This document shows positions 11,961-23,665 of a stretch of 64,000 nucleotides of DNA, piece by piece. How positions within the stretch are numbered: the stretch's first letter is position 1; every line of letters begins with the position of its first letter. The position numbers were made by a program, and so were the translations under genes. The DNA is from Vitis vinifera (Eukaryota > Streptophyta > Magnoliopsida > Vitales > Vitaceae): contig NC_081807.1 of assembly GCF_030704535.1 (NCBI RefSeq), positions 3,017,001 through 3,081,000 of the forward strand. The letters run 5' to 3'. The notes below the pieces were generated by a model that was not told the DNA's origin, did no database searches, and was given only the letters and a program-made list of their open reading frames with translations.

Positions 11961-12440
11961 GTAATGACCCATGTCCAATCGTTTAGATGGTCTACTTTGA
12001 GTCTAATAAGCTCTCATGACTTTAAAACACGTCTACAAAATTTAAAATGTTAAAGAGCATGATATTTATTGTAAACCTAAATCCTGCAAATTTAAACTTT
12101 TAGAAAAATTGTTAGTTTAACATAGTATCAGAATTTCATTTGATGGGAGGTCATGTGTTCAAGTCACCACTTAATAATTTGCATATTTGTTTCTTTATTT
12201 GCATATTTGTAAGTTAAAAAAGGGCAATTGTTTGCCTTCAAACCTATATCTCTCCAAGTACGAGTATGGGGTCACACGTGAGAGAGAGTGTTTAAGAGGA
12301 TGATATACATAAATTGTTAGTTTAACAAATAGGAGTTCATACATATATAACAACACAAGTTTAAAACGTGTTTATAAGATCAAGAGAAGTTTATACATAT
12401 ATAGTGCTTCGATTTTTTTTCCCTATAAGATGTGAGATAT
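11961..12440. mobile_element. Degenerate non-autonomous transposon with a nested TRIM
   Basis: Starts TGTAATGACCCATGTCCAAT and ends near CCTATAAGATGTGAGAT, resembling a common plant repeat that starts TGTAACGGCCC and ends in GATGTGGGACA. Internal phrases (CTTTAAAACACGTCTAC, GTTTATAAGAT, TATATATAGTGCTTCG) fit that family. It is interrupted by the TRIM at 12048-12327. No coding capacity. Confidence 0.5.
12048..12327 (+). mobile_element. TRIM (miniature LTR retroelement), copy 1
   Basis: Left terminal repeat 12048-12122 begins TGTTAAAGAGCATGATAT and ends AGTTTAACA. Right terminal repeat 12289-12327 begins TGTTTAAGAGGATGATAT and ends AGTTTAACA, with an internal deletion. Directly after the left repeat is TAGTATCAGA, close to the TGGTATCAGAGC primer-binding site matching initiator tRNA-Met. 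A GAGAGAGAG purine run precedes the right repeat. There is no room for gag or pol. The same family occurs at 45889-46145. No clear target-site duplication. Confidence 0.65.
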
Positions 12441-12551
12441 AACATTGATGGAAATGATTAACATTAACATTTCTAAATGTAGAATAATTATCTCTTTTTG
12501 CTCTCTTTCTCACTGAAAGGTTGTTTATACGCAAATGATGATCTCATCAAA

Positions 12552-15521
12552 TTAGACTTGACCCAAATGGCCTTCCTCCACCAAAGAGGCAATGCAGTCA
12601 TCAAACATATCCTGGATGGACTTGAACTTGAACCCCAAGCTCTTCAACTTTGAAGTGTTGAACTCAACGTATGGTATGTCCAAGGCATCAGACCTGAGAT
12701 TCCCATACAGATTAATTGAATAAATAACCAAATGGTGGTGTCCTCAGGATGATAATGGTTTATAGAAACTCACACAACCCCAAAAACCCCACATAGAATC
12801 CAGTTATTTACATCACAGAATATTGATCGATACAGAGACTGCTAACCTCTTTGGTATAGGTAAGGATGGATAGCGAGCCGACAGCAAGGAGGTTAACTCA
12901 TTGTCGTCCAGCTCTGCAGAGCTACAAAGGTATCGTCCATGGGCGTCTTCGTGCTCATAAACAAGGATCGATGTGGCAGAGTGCAACATCATCGATGTGA
13001 ACATATTCCATCCTTCCAAACCATCTGCATTTCTCAGTCTCCCCTGTTTGTTCCAATTCAGTCTTTCCATTCCTATGCTTATGAACATATATTATCATTA
13101 TGAGAATAACAAGAGAATAGACCAACTACCTTTAAGCAAGGCAAGGGTATTAGATGCAGTAGAGCATAAATCAGGTGGCAGGCCAGGTCCAACAACACAT
13201 GAGGGAACAATAGTCACCAAATCGATTCCATTCTCCTCGCAGAATTCCCATGCCGCCTTCTCAGCTAGGACTTTTGATAGAGCATACCATATCTTTTGTA
13301 ATGCATTAATCCAACCCCATGTAAAAAAGACGACGAATTAATAGGAAAAGATGTTAGCTACTGATTTAATGTAACAACATATGAAATGCAGGTTTATTTG
13401 TGTCCCAACTTCCTGATTTCTTTCACCAATGAGCTTGTCTGTATCAGGCAACCCCACTGCACTTCCATGGTGTAGAGTCTGCCTAAGTGATTTAAGTGAA
13501 GTAACACAGGACTGGAGTAGGTTTGCTTCTCCTAGACTATATGTCTATGTCACTCTTTTGAGCTTAAAGTATAAGTCTATATAACTTGCTACATATACAG
13601 GGTTTACTGACAAATAATATCAGATGAGACATACTTTCAGAAGAAAGAGATGTTACCTGGAGGCGCTCACAAAATTCCACAGAGCTCCAGGATGACTCAT
13701 CCTGCAGAGGTATTTTTGGGTCAAAATCATCTCTTGCCCTCACAGCTGAAGTGGATGAGGTGAGTACTACACGCCTTAGAGACGGGTTCTTCTTACATGA
13801 ACGAAGCACATTTAGTGTTCCTTCAACAGCAGGTACCAGGATCTCTGCCTATTGCCAAAGAAATAGCAGTAAAAACAGTGTAGTATCATGATCAAATGGT
13901 GGTGAAGGTTTGGGAGCTCATTGCATCAGTGTTTCTTTTTTCTTTTCAAAATCAGATCCCACTGTAGAAAAGGGCTCATCTCCTAGATGAATTGTTGGCC
14001 TGCCCAGCCAACTGGGAATATCATTAAGGTGGCTAGCTCCCTCTGATTAATGTTTCAGCCACCATTTGCAGACAAAGTAGAGCAGTAAAGAGAGAAGGAG
14101 AAGACTCCGTTGAGTCTGTACTCAATGTGGAACACGTCACCAAACAAGGCTATTTTTGTTCTCGGAAAGTTTGAAAAATCATTTTCTTTTAGTATTTTTC
14201 TGAAATCAGACATAGCCTACCTCACCTAATTGTATTTCCAATTGGGCAAGAGTTGAAGGAAGACGAAAGAGTTGCCCAATTAGCTAATTTTGATGCGGTT
14301 TTGTGATGGTTGGGAACGGTGGAATCTACTTTGTATACTCTAAATGGCAATATGTGGGGATTTGGTGGGGTCAACACTGTAGGGACCCCTCCTCCTGAGA
14401 ACACGTGTCACGCACCTCATGGTGACACGTGGCACGCATTACCATCCGGATACACGTGACGCATCTTTCATATCCGGACCGCCTCAAGGAAGTTCAAACG
14501 ACACTTGTAAGCATAGAACATCCGGACGGCTTCCACAAATACATCCAGATGACCAGCATAAGTCATCCGAATATAATTGTCCGGATCATTGACTGAAGTA
14601 AGCAAGTCTTACACGTTATCACAACAGCCTGCCATGGCCCACGTCCGCCACCTGCAGAGTGAAGGGACAAGATGAAGTGACAACAAGTCACTTCCCACGA
14701 TCATTTCACATGATCACCTACCACGATCTCTGACAGCCGCATCACCTACCACGATCTCTGTCAAACTGCCCGTAGGGTGATGATGGCCCTGCCACCACCT
14801 AGTGTCATCATGACAACACAAAATATCTCCCCACCATTAAAGAAGGAATCAAAGCTTCTGATAAGATATATATCAACCTTCACACAAAGGGAAAGGTAAG
14901 CTTTCGATACCTAGAAAAAGGCCAACTGATTTATCTCTCTCTCTGAACCATGACTGACAAAATCATCGGAGGGTGCGTCCGGACGCCTTTTTGCAGGTGT
15001 AACGACTGAATCAAGAACCTATATTAGTTGAGATCGTGCGTCCATCCATGAGGTAACTACGTGGATCACCAGTGACGTGAGGTATCAACAAACACCACCA
15101 AATCAAAGAAGAAAAGAGAGGAGAAGAAAGCAACAAGCCTATGGATGAGTAGCAGATCCCATTACAGGTGAAGCAGTATGGAAGACACCATGGCATCCCA
15201 TGATTGCCCTGTCAAAACCGCCCTCCTCCATTAAATCAGCCCTTGCCAATGTGAGCCTCTCCCTTGCTCCCTCCAGCCCCACAGATGTGCCTGCTTCTTG
15301 CCATTTCCTGCTCATAATTCATTATCTTTTCTCTCTTAAGAAGGCAAGAAAACAAGCAAAAAAGCATAAGATGCATGCAATAATGATCAGTGGGTGGTTT
15401 CTGTACCTGGATCTCTAACTGTTCCAATGACATGATACCCGGACAAGAGATGCCTCTTAACCAGCCAAGAAGCCAGAAACCCAGATGCCCCAGTCACATA
15501 GACCTTCATCTTTTGATCCAT
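12552..15521 (-). pseudogene. Pseudogene: tandem duplicate of the SNL6-type reductase
   Basis: All six exons of 6558-8891 are recognisable: 15407-15521, 15139-15307, 13657-13848, 13130-13292, 12847-13043, 12552-12693. The copy is broken. Exon 2 lacks one base of the intact gene's CAGCCTCCACAG (here CAGCCCCACAG near 15275), which shifts the frame. The last exon 2 codon, AAG in the intact gene, is TAG, and the donor dinucleotide reads GC instead of GT. Exon 5 has four extra bases (CGAT, near 12969), a second frameshift. Exon 3 has one extra codon, harmlessly in frame. Exons 1, 3, 4 and 6 remain open. Similarity to the intact gene extends through introns and flanks, about 12458-15757 against 6437-9100, so this is a segmental tandem duplication and not a retrocopy. 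Transcription cannot be excluded. Confidence 0.92.
14378..15090 (+). mobile_element. Solo LTR of a (probably Gypsy-type) retrotransposon
   Basis: A 713-bp block starting TGTAGGGACC and ending GTATCAACA, flanked by the 5-bp direct repeat AACAC at 14373-14377 and 15091-15095. The intact paralogue has the corresponding empty site (GGGGCAGCACC near 8408-8418). Inside are several ACACGTG/CACGTGG motifs, repeated ATCCGGA-like words and, near the right end, ATCATCGGAGGGTGCGTCC, which resembles Gypsy LTR ends I know. No internal retrotransposon genes, hence a solo LTR. It lies in intron 2 of the pseudogene. Confidence 0.9.
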
Positions 15522-15592
15522 TAATTCTCCTTGCTCAAGAAGAAGAAGAAGATAAGCTGCTGCACCTCTCCTCTCCTACACTTAGTCCAATA

Positions 15593-15652
15593 TATATTTT
15601 AAAACAGCCATACATGCCATGCATATAGAAGGGATGGCTGTTTTAAAATATA
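15593..15652. repeat. Perfect 19-bp inverted repeat upstream of the pseudogene
   Basis: Arms 15593-15611 and 15634-15652 are exact reverse complements (TATATTTTAAAACAGCCAT and its complement) around a 22-nt spacer. The intact gene has only the outer arm (GGCTGTTTTAAAATATA near 8985-9001) after its TATA run. It replaces the likely TATA region of this copy. Confidence 0.9.
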
Positions 15653-15759
15653 CATGTTGGAGAAGGTATGGCTTGTCATGATATCATTGTGAATTTCTAC
15701 AGATTAGAGAAGGTTAGACTTTACAAGTAGGAAAGGCAGCTGAAAATGGTGAGTGTTCA

Positions 15760-17360
15760 GTCTTAATTTTTTTTTTATTAGGTCTATTTAAATTCTAACG
15801 ATGTTGTACCTATTTTAAAGAGAATTCATAAAAAGAAATTATAGATTTTTTTTTTTCTCTTTCTCTTTGAATCTTTTTTAGATTTCAAGTTTTCAACACA
15901 TTGAATTGTTTTTCAACTACTTTCTCTCATCGAAAGCTTGTCATTTAAATACATTAAATCCTTCACTTGCAAATCCTCAAATGCACCCTTTGGAATAATT
16001 TCAATTCTTTATTTGTATTGAGTCAGAATTATACTAGGATTGAGAGCATTAAATTCTCATATTCTTATTCAATTTTAAACAATTGAAACTTCAAGTTAAT
16101 TGAGAATTTGAAAGGATTGTAACGCTCATTGGAATCATGAATCTTAGTGTAAAAGATTGAAGATTTGGGTTGAAGTCATAGATGATGAAACTGCCACTTG
16201 GATAAGAAATTGAGAAAAATGAACGTAGGTGTGTTATCGAACTAGTATAAAAGCACTTGTATTTCTCTTTATGCTACTCTTTAATTCCTTATACCATTAA
16301 TGGCTTGTTTTATTGTTTTAATCATTCACTTTTTGAAAATTTTTTAATCATTCAAATCACCGGTCTCAAGGTAAATGATAAATCTACAATTCGACTAATT
16401 TAGTTTTTAAATTAGTGTTCAAAAATGTTTTTATTTAAAATACTTTTAATTAAAGTATTCTTTTAAAAGTTTTATTGAAAGAATCACCTATCAATTGATT
16501 TATCTTTTTCTTAAAAATAGTTTTAAAATTTTACTAACACCTAATATTTTTCAAAAACGTTTTTTATACTATAAGTGTTTTTATTAATTCATCCCAAATA
16601 TTTATATAAATGAAATTACATTGGAATTAAAAAGGCCCAAGTGAAATAAGAAACAACCGGAAGAACTTCAATCCACTAATGAAAAAAAAAAAAAAAAACA
16701 TGGTTTGTGGAAATTAGGAAGAGAATATATGTATGCCTACATGAATTATGTCATCACATGGCTTAAAAATAGCTTAAATATATAGTAAATAGGTAAAATT
16801 AATATCTTTTATTGAACTAATAAGGTTATTGGACTATGATAGCCATAGGTCATTAACTCAAAATATTAGAATGCGTTCCACGCTAATTTTAAAAAGTATT
16901 TTTAATTTTTCTAATATTTAAAAGTAAAAAATTTTAAGTATTAAAAAACCTAAAAACGCTTTAAAAAAGAAATGTCAAAATTTGATTAATATATAAATAA
17001 TACATCATATATACATAATTTATATATTATGAAAATAAAAAATAAGTATAAAATTATATATGTATATATATATCATTAAAATAAAAAATAATTATTAAAA
17101 ATATTTGAATGACTTGATCTAAATGCAAATCATCCACCTCAAACTTCTTCAAAAAAATAAAATAAGATGTCAAAAAATTGAAAATAATTATTTATACAAT
17201 ATATTTTAAAATAATTTTATTATTTAAAAAAATTTAAAGATTTTTAATATTTTTAATTGCATTACATAACACTCTATTAAAAAAAATCATTTTAAAATAC
17301 ATCAATTTTGTTTATAAAAATAGAAATTGGTTAAAAAAATAATAAAATAAAAATAGAAGG
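15760..17360. other. AT-rich intergenic DNA with a possible Copia LTR relic (about 15890-16390)
   Basis: Around 16221-16255 the sequence AACGTAGGTGTGTTATCGAA followed by CTAGTATAAAAG resembles the promoter/R region of plant Copia LTRs (GACGTAGG..CGAACCA..TAAAA). Clear ends and duplications are not visible. The rest, especially 16400-17340, is low-complexity AT-rich DNA with no gene seen. Confidence 0.35.
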
Positions 17361-17394
17361 AACACTTTTCAGGGTTTTCACGCGGGCGCTTACT

Positions 17395-17596
17395 GGACCG
17401 CCACGGGTCATTAAAAGTTAGACCGGCGGTTCAGCTCTTCGGCTCTAAGCCTCCAACTTCCGAATAAATAATGAATAATGAGCAGCTGATTTTGGAACCA
17501 CAACCAGCTTCTGATATTTGATTCGCAGGCACGCAGAGCCGCGGTTCGGGTTTGGGGCCTTGGCGTAGTGTTGGAGTGGTCGGAGTGGCTTCTGAG
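17395..17596 (+). promoter_or_regulatory. GC-richer promoter and probable 5'-UTR exon of HDA19
   Basis: An abrupt GC-rich patch (GCGGGCGC, GACCGGCGG, GAGCCGCGG) stands out from its AT-rich surroundings. It ends at CTTCTGAG|GTTTGC, a plausible donor that would join the acceptor at 18431-18432 (TTTAG|GTGAAAAAC), 20 bases before the ATG. The transcription start is not defined by the sequence. Confidence 0.45.
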
Positions 17597-18452
17597 GTTT
17601 GCTCTTGTATTACTTTCTCCTAGTTTTTTATTTTTATTTATTTATTTTTGTAATTTTGAAGTTTGTATTGTTTATAGTTGTGTTCATATGTAATGTAATC
17701 GATCCCTTTTTTGGGTTTATTTTAAATTTGTTGATGTGGGTGAGTGTGTGTTGAAAATTTCTTTAATTTCTGTGTGTTTGTTGTTTACTTTCAATGCAGT
17801 AGCGATGTTCTTAAGCTTCAAATCTGTATGATTTTATTTTCATGTCATTCCTCCCCTTATGGTTTGTGTTGGATTACGGTGGGATCTGTTCACAAGGAAA
17901 TTTCTCATTAGGGTTCTTCGAGAAAACGTTTGGAGCTAACATTTATATATATATACAAGAAAAAAGAACTTTGGGGAAGGAGTAGGGGGTGGTTTTGCCC
18001 TTTTTCTAGCCCAACTGCTCTTTCTTTCCCATCGTCCTAATTATGATATTTGCAGCATAGCTCAAACTCGGGGATGTTTCTTAAGTGCTTTTTCTGCTGA
18101 ATTTTTTGTTCAATCTGTAAATGTCTCCGCCTTTGTTTTCAATGTTTAGATATGGGACTTCTATAGCGCATTTGGTATGTGGGAATCGGAATGGAAATAG
18201 GATGGGAATGAAGTTATCCCAGTGAGAGTGGGGTTTGGTTTCCAATCAATTTTTTATTCCATATTTCCTTTCTAAAAAACAATCCAATCACATCAATGAA
18301 TGGGAATGGTATTCCAGCGTTCCAAACATGGCCCTGTCTAAATTTTTTTGTAAATTCTTGGTCTTTTACTTTGTTTTAATGTTGGTCATTTCAGCATATA
18401 ACCCAAACTTCTTTGTTTTGCTTTAACTTTAGGTGAAAAACATTATTGGCTA

Positions 18453-21400
18453 ATGGATACCGGTGGCAATTCTCTTCCATCTGGAGCTGATGGGGTGAAG
18501 AGAAAAGTGTCATATTTCTATGATCCAGAGGTCGGAAATTACTACTATGGGCAGGGTCACCCTATGAAGCCACATAGGATTAGAATGACACATGCTCTCC
18601 TAGCCCACTATGGATTGCTTCAACATATGCAGGTTCTGAAGCCGTTTCCTGCCAGAGATAGGGATCTTTGCCGGTTTCATGCAGATGATTACGTATCTTT
18701 TCTAAGGGGTATCACCCCTGAAACGCAGCAGGATCAGCTGAGGCAACTAAAGCGTTTTAATGTAGGTGAAGATTGCCCCGTATTTGATGGTCTCTACTCT
18801 TTCTGTCAAACTTATGCTGGTGGGTCAGTTGGTGGTGCGGTTAAGCTAAATCATGGTCTCTGTGATATTGCTGTTAACTGGGCTGGTGGACTGCACCATG
18901 CTAAGAAGTGTGAGGCTTCTGGATTTTGTTACGTGAATGATATTGTCCTGGCAATCTTGGAGCTTCTTAAACAACATGAGGTTTGTCAAATATTATACCC
19001 ACTTCTCCTCTGTCATCTAGTTTTGCCATTGTCTTTGTAATATTAATATATCATCGGTGACTGTATGCTTCATGTAAGCATGTTCTGACTGAAATTATCT
19101 TCTTGCCTGAGACATTGTTCTTGAAGTCTTGGCCCTTCTTAAACAGCATAAGATTTGCATAAGTTTTTGCATGTTATTGCTCTTTCCCACTGTCATCTAC
19201 TATTGGCTTGCTTTTGGTAGTATCAACTTATCACTGATGTCTATATGCTTTGTGAGCATGTTCTGACTCAAACATCTTCTTTCCCTTAGACATTATGGTC
19301 CTCCAATATGAAAATAATTATGCATCATTCTCATACTGGTGGCAGCTTTGAACAGATCATAGACTGCTCCTTTTACCTATCAAAAAAAAAAAAAAGAAAG
19401 ACTAATTTAACAAATATATTTGTTTCCTATTACTTTATTCAGTTCTATTTGTCAGATTATTCTACCATTACTTAAGATAATACTTTCTTTTGTTAATTTT
19501 ATTATTCTCTGCTTTTGCAGCGTGTTTTGTACGTGGATATCGATATCCATCATGGAGATGGTGTGGAGGAGGCTTTCTACACAACTGACAGGGTGATGAC
19601 TGTTTCATTTCATAAATTTGGTGATTATTTTCCTGGTACAGGGGATATTCGTGATATTGGATTTGGGAAAGGAAAATATTACTCCCTTAACGTTCCATTA
19701 GATGATGGGATTGACGACGAGAGCTACCATTTCTTGTTCAAACCAATAATTGGGAAAGTGATGGAGGTTTTTAGGCCTGGTGCTGTGGTTCTTCAGTGTG
19801 GTGCTGACTCCTTATCTGGGGACAGGTTAGGATGCTTCAATCTTTCAATCAAAGGCCATGCAGAGTGCGTTCGGTATATGAGATCATTCAATGTGCCACT
19901 ATTGCTGCTGGGTGGTGGTGGTTATACCATCAGAAATGTTGCTCGTTGCTGGTGCTATGAGGTATAGTGTTTGAACCATCTGTAAGTTATGCTACATTTT
20001 TTAATTGTTTTTTTTCCATTGATTATGCATGCCTCTGTGTAGTGTTTCAGCTGCTGCTTGTTTACAAAGTGTAATTGAATGTGGAATTGAAAAGAATGGT
20101 TTGTGGGATGCACGTGTTTTGAGTAGTTAGGACTGCTAATCTATCTTCACTCATGGTGTTCACATGACAATACAGAGAGGCTCTTTTTTGTCATTTCTTG
20201 AAAGTAGAAGAATGGACTACTTAATGCCCTTAATTTTTTAGTAACATTGTGGGAACACCTGCTACAGTGAGAGTTAGTAATATAGTGCATTTTTATCACT
20301 GACAAGTTCGCATTTGAAAACTTCAAAAATAAATAAAATAAAATATGGAGGGGTCTGACCTGATGAAATTACAGTTGTAATAGAATGAAAAAGGGCATTA
20401 GTTGGAACTGAAAGCAAAAATATATTCATATAAACAATACTGTTGGTGAAGCGATGGAAGTTGCAGGTTGAAAAACCCTGAAGGAGGAGGGATTCTTATT
20501 TAGTAAGTAGTAATTTTCAAGGAAGCATACATATATATTTTGATATAATTTTCCAGGAAGTATGAATGAGACTATTAAGACCACCAATTTGACTGTGAAG
20601 TTTTAGTTGTTAGAGATAATGCCAACAATACATATCAAGCTGACTTGGCCTAAAACCTTAACTCCCAACCTTACAGGCAGCTCTTTTGTGGCTAGCATGT
20701 GGGCTCAAATCAATAAATAGGTGAAAGACATAGCTGTGAGCTTTTGATTCAATACTTTTGGTGAATCCAGACATTGTTACCATTTGAGACTGTTACTTTG
20801 ACCGAAAAGTGTCAAATTGGCACTCTTAACTGAGACATACTTAAAGAAATATAGAAATATGGGAGCAGAATCTGAAATGGTAGTTAGTGAGGTCAAGTAT
20901 ATGGTATATGCAAATGACATGAAGGGAGACTAAAGGTTACTTTCTAAAGTTGACAAGTTGTGGTAGAAGAAGTGATTCAACTTGTAGGTTGGCCATTCTA
21001 GCACTAGAAGAAAGACTTTAGGTCATTATGATATTCCTACTGAAAAGTGCAAAAGAACAGGACGTGATGAATTGGTTTGATTGGATAGGTTGTCAGATAA
21101 GATAAAGAGTATGAAAATGCAAAGACTTGAAGAAATCTTATGGTGCCTTGCCTTCACATGTTCTCTTAGTCACCTTAATTATTGGAGTGGCCGGCTTATG
21201 TGTTTTCTTTTCAAATAGAGATCTGAATTTCAGAAGCTCATTTGGGGGAACAGAGTTTGTTTTTATTGACGATAAGTATAAGACTAAGTTTTGGAGAGAC
21301 TTGGTCATTTAATCTGTCCAGAAGTTTGCTATTTTCAGTTATTTTTGCACATTTTAGTTTCTTTAACAGTTGGTTAAACATCATCATATGTTTATTTTGG

Positions 21401-23665
21401 AAACTGTTGGTTTTTTCTTTGTACTGCTCATATTTTTATGTGCTCCTAGGATGCCAACTTTAGGCTACATTGCTTGTTGCAATGCTGATTTCTCCATCCC
21501 TCAAGCATGGAAGCATGGGTTTGAGCTTTCATTCAGCGACCTCGTGCCAAAATGCTGAAAGTTAGGTCCATAAAGTGAAATTATATCAATTGCCATTTTT
21601 GAGCATGTGGTTTGATTCCCATCTAAATCTCTTTGCAGCTTTTGTCAACTCCTCTTCTGACACCAGTATAATTTTTCTTTTGCATTCCCTCTTAACTGAC
21701 TACTTGATTGCTAATCGGTGGTAACATGTGGGGCAGACGGGTGTTGCCCTTGGGATTGAAGTTGATGACAAGATGCCACAACATGAGTACTATGAGTACT
21801 TTGGTCCAGACTATACTCTTCATGTTGCCCCTAGTAACATGGAAAATAAAAATTCACACCAAATACTGGATGAAATAAGGGCTAAGCTTCTTGATAATCT
21901 GTCAAAACTTCGACATGCACCCAGCGTCCAGTTTCAAGAGAGACCCCCAGATACCGAGCTCCCAGAGGTGTGTTTCTACCGCTATCATTTTGTTAATATG
22001 CATTCATTCCTCTTGCAATCTTCCAGTCCTCAATTTCATTTCAACAAATATAAAAAATATATTTTTTTTTATATTGTAGAATTTGAGATAATGATTTTGT
22101 TTTAATTTGTTTTAGTATTATGATACTAATCCTCTCAAAATTCCCCCCCATGAGTGGATGAGTCTCCACATTCTTCTCAATGAGACTTCTGGCATATTTA
22201 ATACAGCTTTACAGCCAAAAAAAAAAATTTCTGTTTTTGATTTCTTAGGAACCTGCAACTCCTGATTCCAATTCAATCTTAAACAAATATTTTTTTTATA
22301 GGAATTTCTTTTTTCTTTTTTCTTTTTTGTCCTGATTGGGACCATTCAATGTTAAACATATATGATGCATATTTACCAATGCAAAACAATTTCGATGCTC
22401 TGGAACTAAAGGTGCTCATGCATAGTACCTAATGTGAGAGATGGACAGTTGATCTGTTCTATTATTCAAGGAACTAATGGGTGTTGTATTCAACTTGGGA
22501 AACCAGATCATCGGCCATTCACTTGATTCTAACAATGTATATTTTCTTAAATTCAAGCTTGAATGATTATTTCTTCTCTATCCTTGTTTTGTAACATAAT
22601 ATCAACATTACCTTTAGTTATCCCACATGATTTATTTACATGTTTGCTAGTTCTTGTTGATCCAATTTTAAGTTCTGATGCACATTTCATATTTTGGAAC
22701 TTAATAATATATTTGTGACTTTATTGTTTGTTTTCTAATACTAGTTGATATGTTCAGGCAGATGAAGACCACGATGATGGAGATGAGAGATGGGATCCAG
22801 AGTCCGACATGGAAGTTGATGAAGAGCAGTATTTTGTTTCTCCCCTCAATTATCTTTCTCACAGTCCTGTACCTTCAAATTTGTGTTTCACTTGCTTACC
22901 TTTTTTGCAGTAAGCCTCTACCAAGCAGAGTAAAGAGAGAAATTGTGGAACCTGAGGCTAAAGATTCGGTATGCCCTGTTTCATATTTGTTTAATAGGGA
23001 CTAGAATATGTTTCATCATCTTATCTTCTTCATGTTTTTACTTTAGGAGACAATTTATATCAGCACATTTTTCGTTAAATCACCTTATCACTAAATCAAT
23101 AACCAATCCATCACTATAATTAAGGCCTCCACTGCTACTGCTTCTCATGCTGCTGCTTCAGCTACCAATTTTATCAGTGATTATATCGATAACATTGAAT
23201 AGTCATGAACATATCTTCAGATGGGTGGCATAGATAAGACCACAATGCTTATATCAACTACATGTTAAAAGAAGTTCTAGCTTTTTCCAACACCTTGCGC
23301 TCTCTATGCAAAAGTTTATCTTGAACATCACCTGTAATAATGTCCTCCCCTCATCAATTTCTTTACTTTCATTAATTCTGGCTCTCCAGGACGACAAGAA
23401 AGGAGTTGCAGAGCACTCTAGAGGCTTTGATACAGCTGCAGAGGAGACTGCTTGCTCAAAGGTAAAGCGATATAAATAAAAAAATATATATACACATACA
23501 ATAGACAACCCTTCTTCCTTCATAACTAATAGTTCTTGTTTGAATTGGTGTGTTCAGGCTTCAGATGTGTGTCCTATGCCAATAGATGAACCAAATGTGA
23601 AAGTTGAACAAGAGAACTTGAACAAGCCATTTGATCAGCCTGTCCAGATGTACCCAAAGCCATGA
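18453..23665 (+). CDS. HDA19: Class I (RPD3-type) histone deacetylase, HDA19-like
   Basis: Zinc-dependent nuclear enzyme that removes acetyl groups from histone lysines in co-repressor complexes. Exons: 18453-18980, 19521-19961, 21737-21967, 22758-22828, 22911-22968, 23390-23461, 23558-23665; 1509 nt, 502 aa, against 501 for Arabidopsis HDA19 as I recall it. The N-terminus [20 protein letters not shown] and the acidic, Lys-rich tail distinguish it from HDA6. The catalytic pocket is complete: tandem histidines 148-149 (GGLHHAKK), zinc ligands D184 and H186 (DIDIHHGDG) and D272 ([10 protein letters not shown]), and the transition-state tyrosine 311 (GGGGYTIRN). The tail holds [19 protein letters not shown] and a basic SRVKRE stretch that could act in nuclear import. 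Intron 2 (19962-21736) and intron 3 (21968-22757) hold nothing recognisable. A CCTATC plus poly(A) at 19376-19393 in intron 1 looks like a LINE tail without a visible duplication. Confidence 0.97.

Noticed and set aside
12552..15521. Second functional reductase gene
   Set aside because: Two frameshifts plus a stop/donor change compared with the intact copy.
19376..19393. LINE insertion in HDA19 intron 1
   Set aside because: CCTATC plus poly(A) resembles a LINE tail, but I found no flanking duplication or defined left border.
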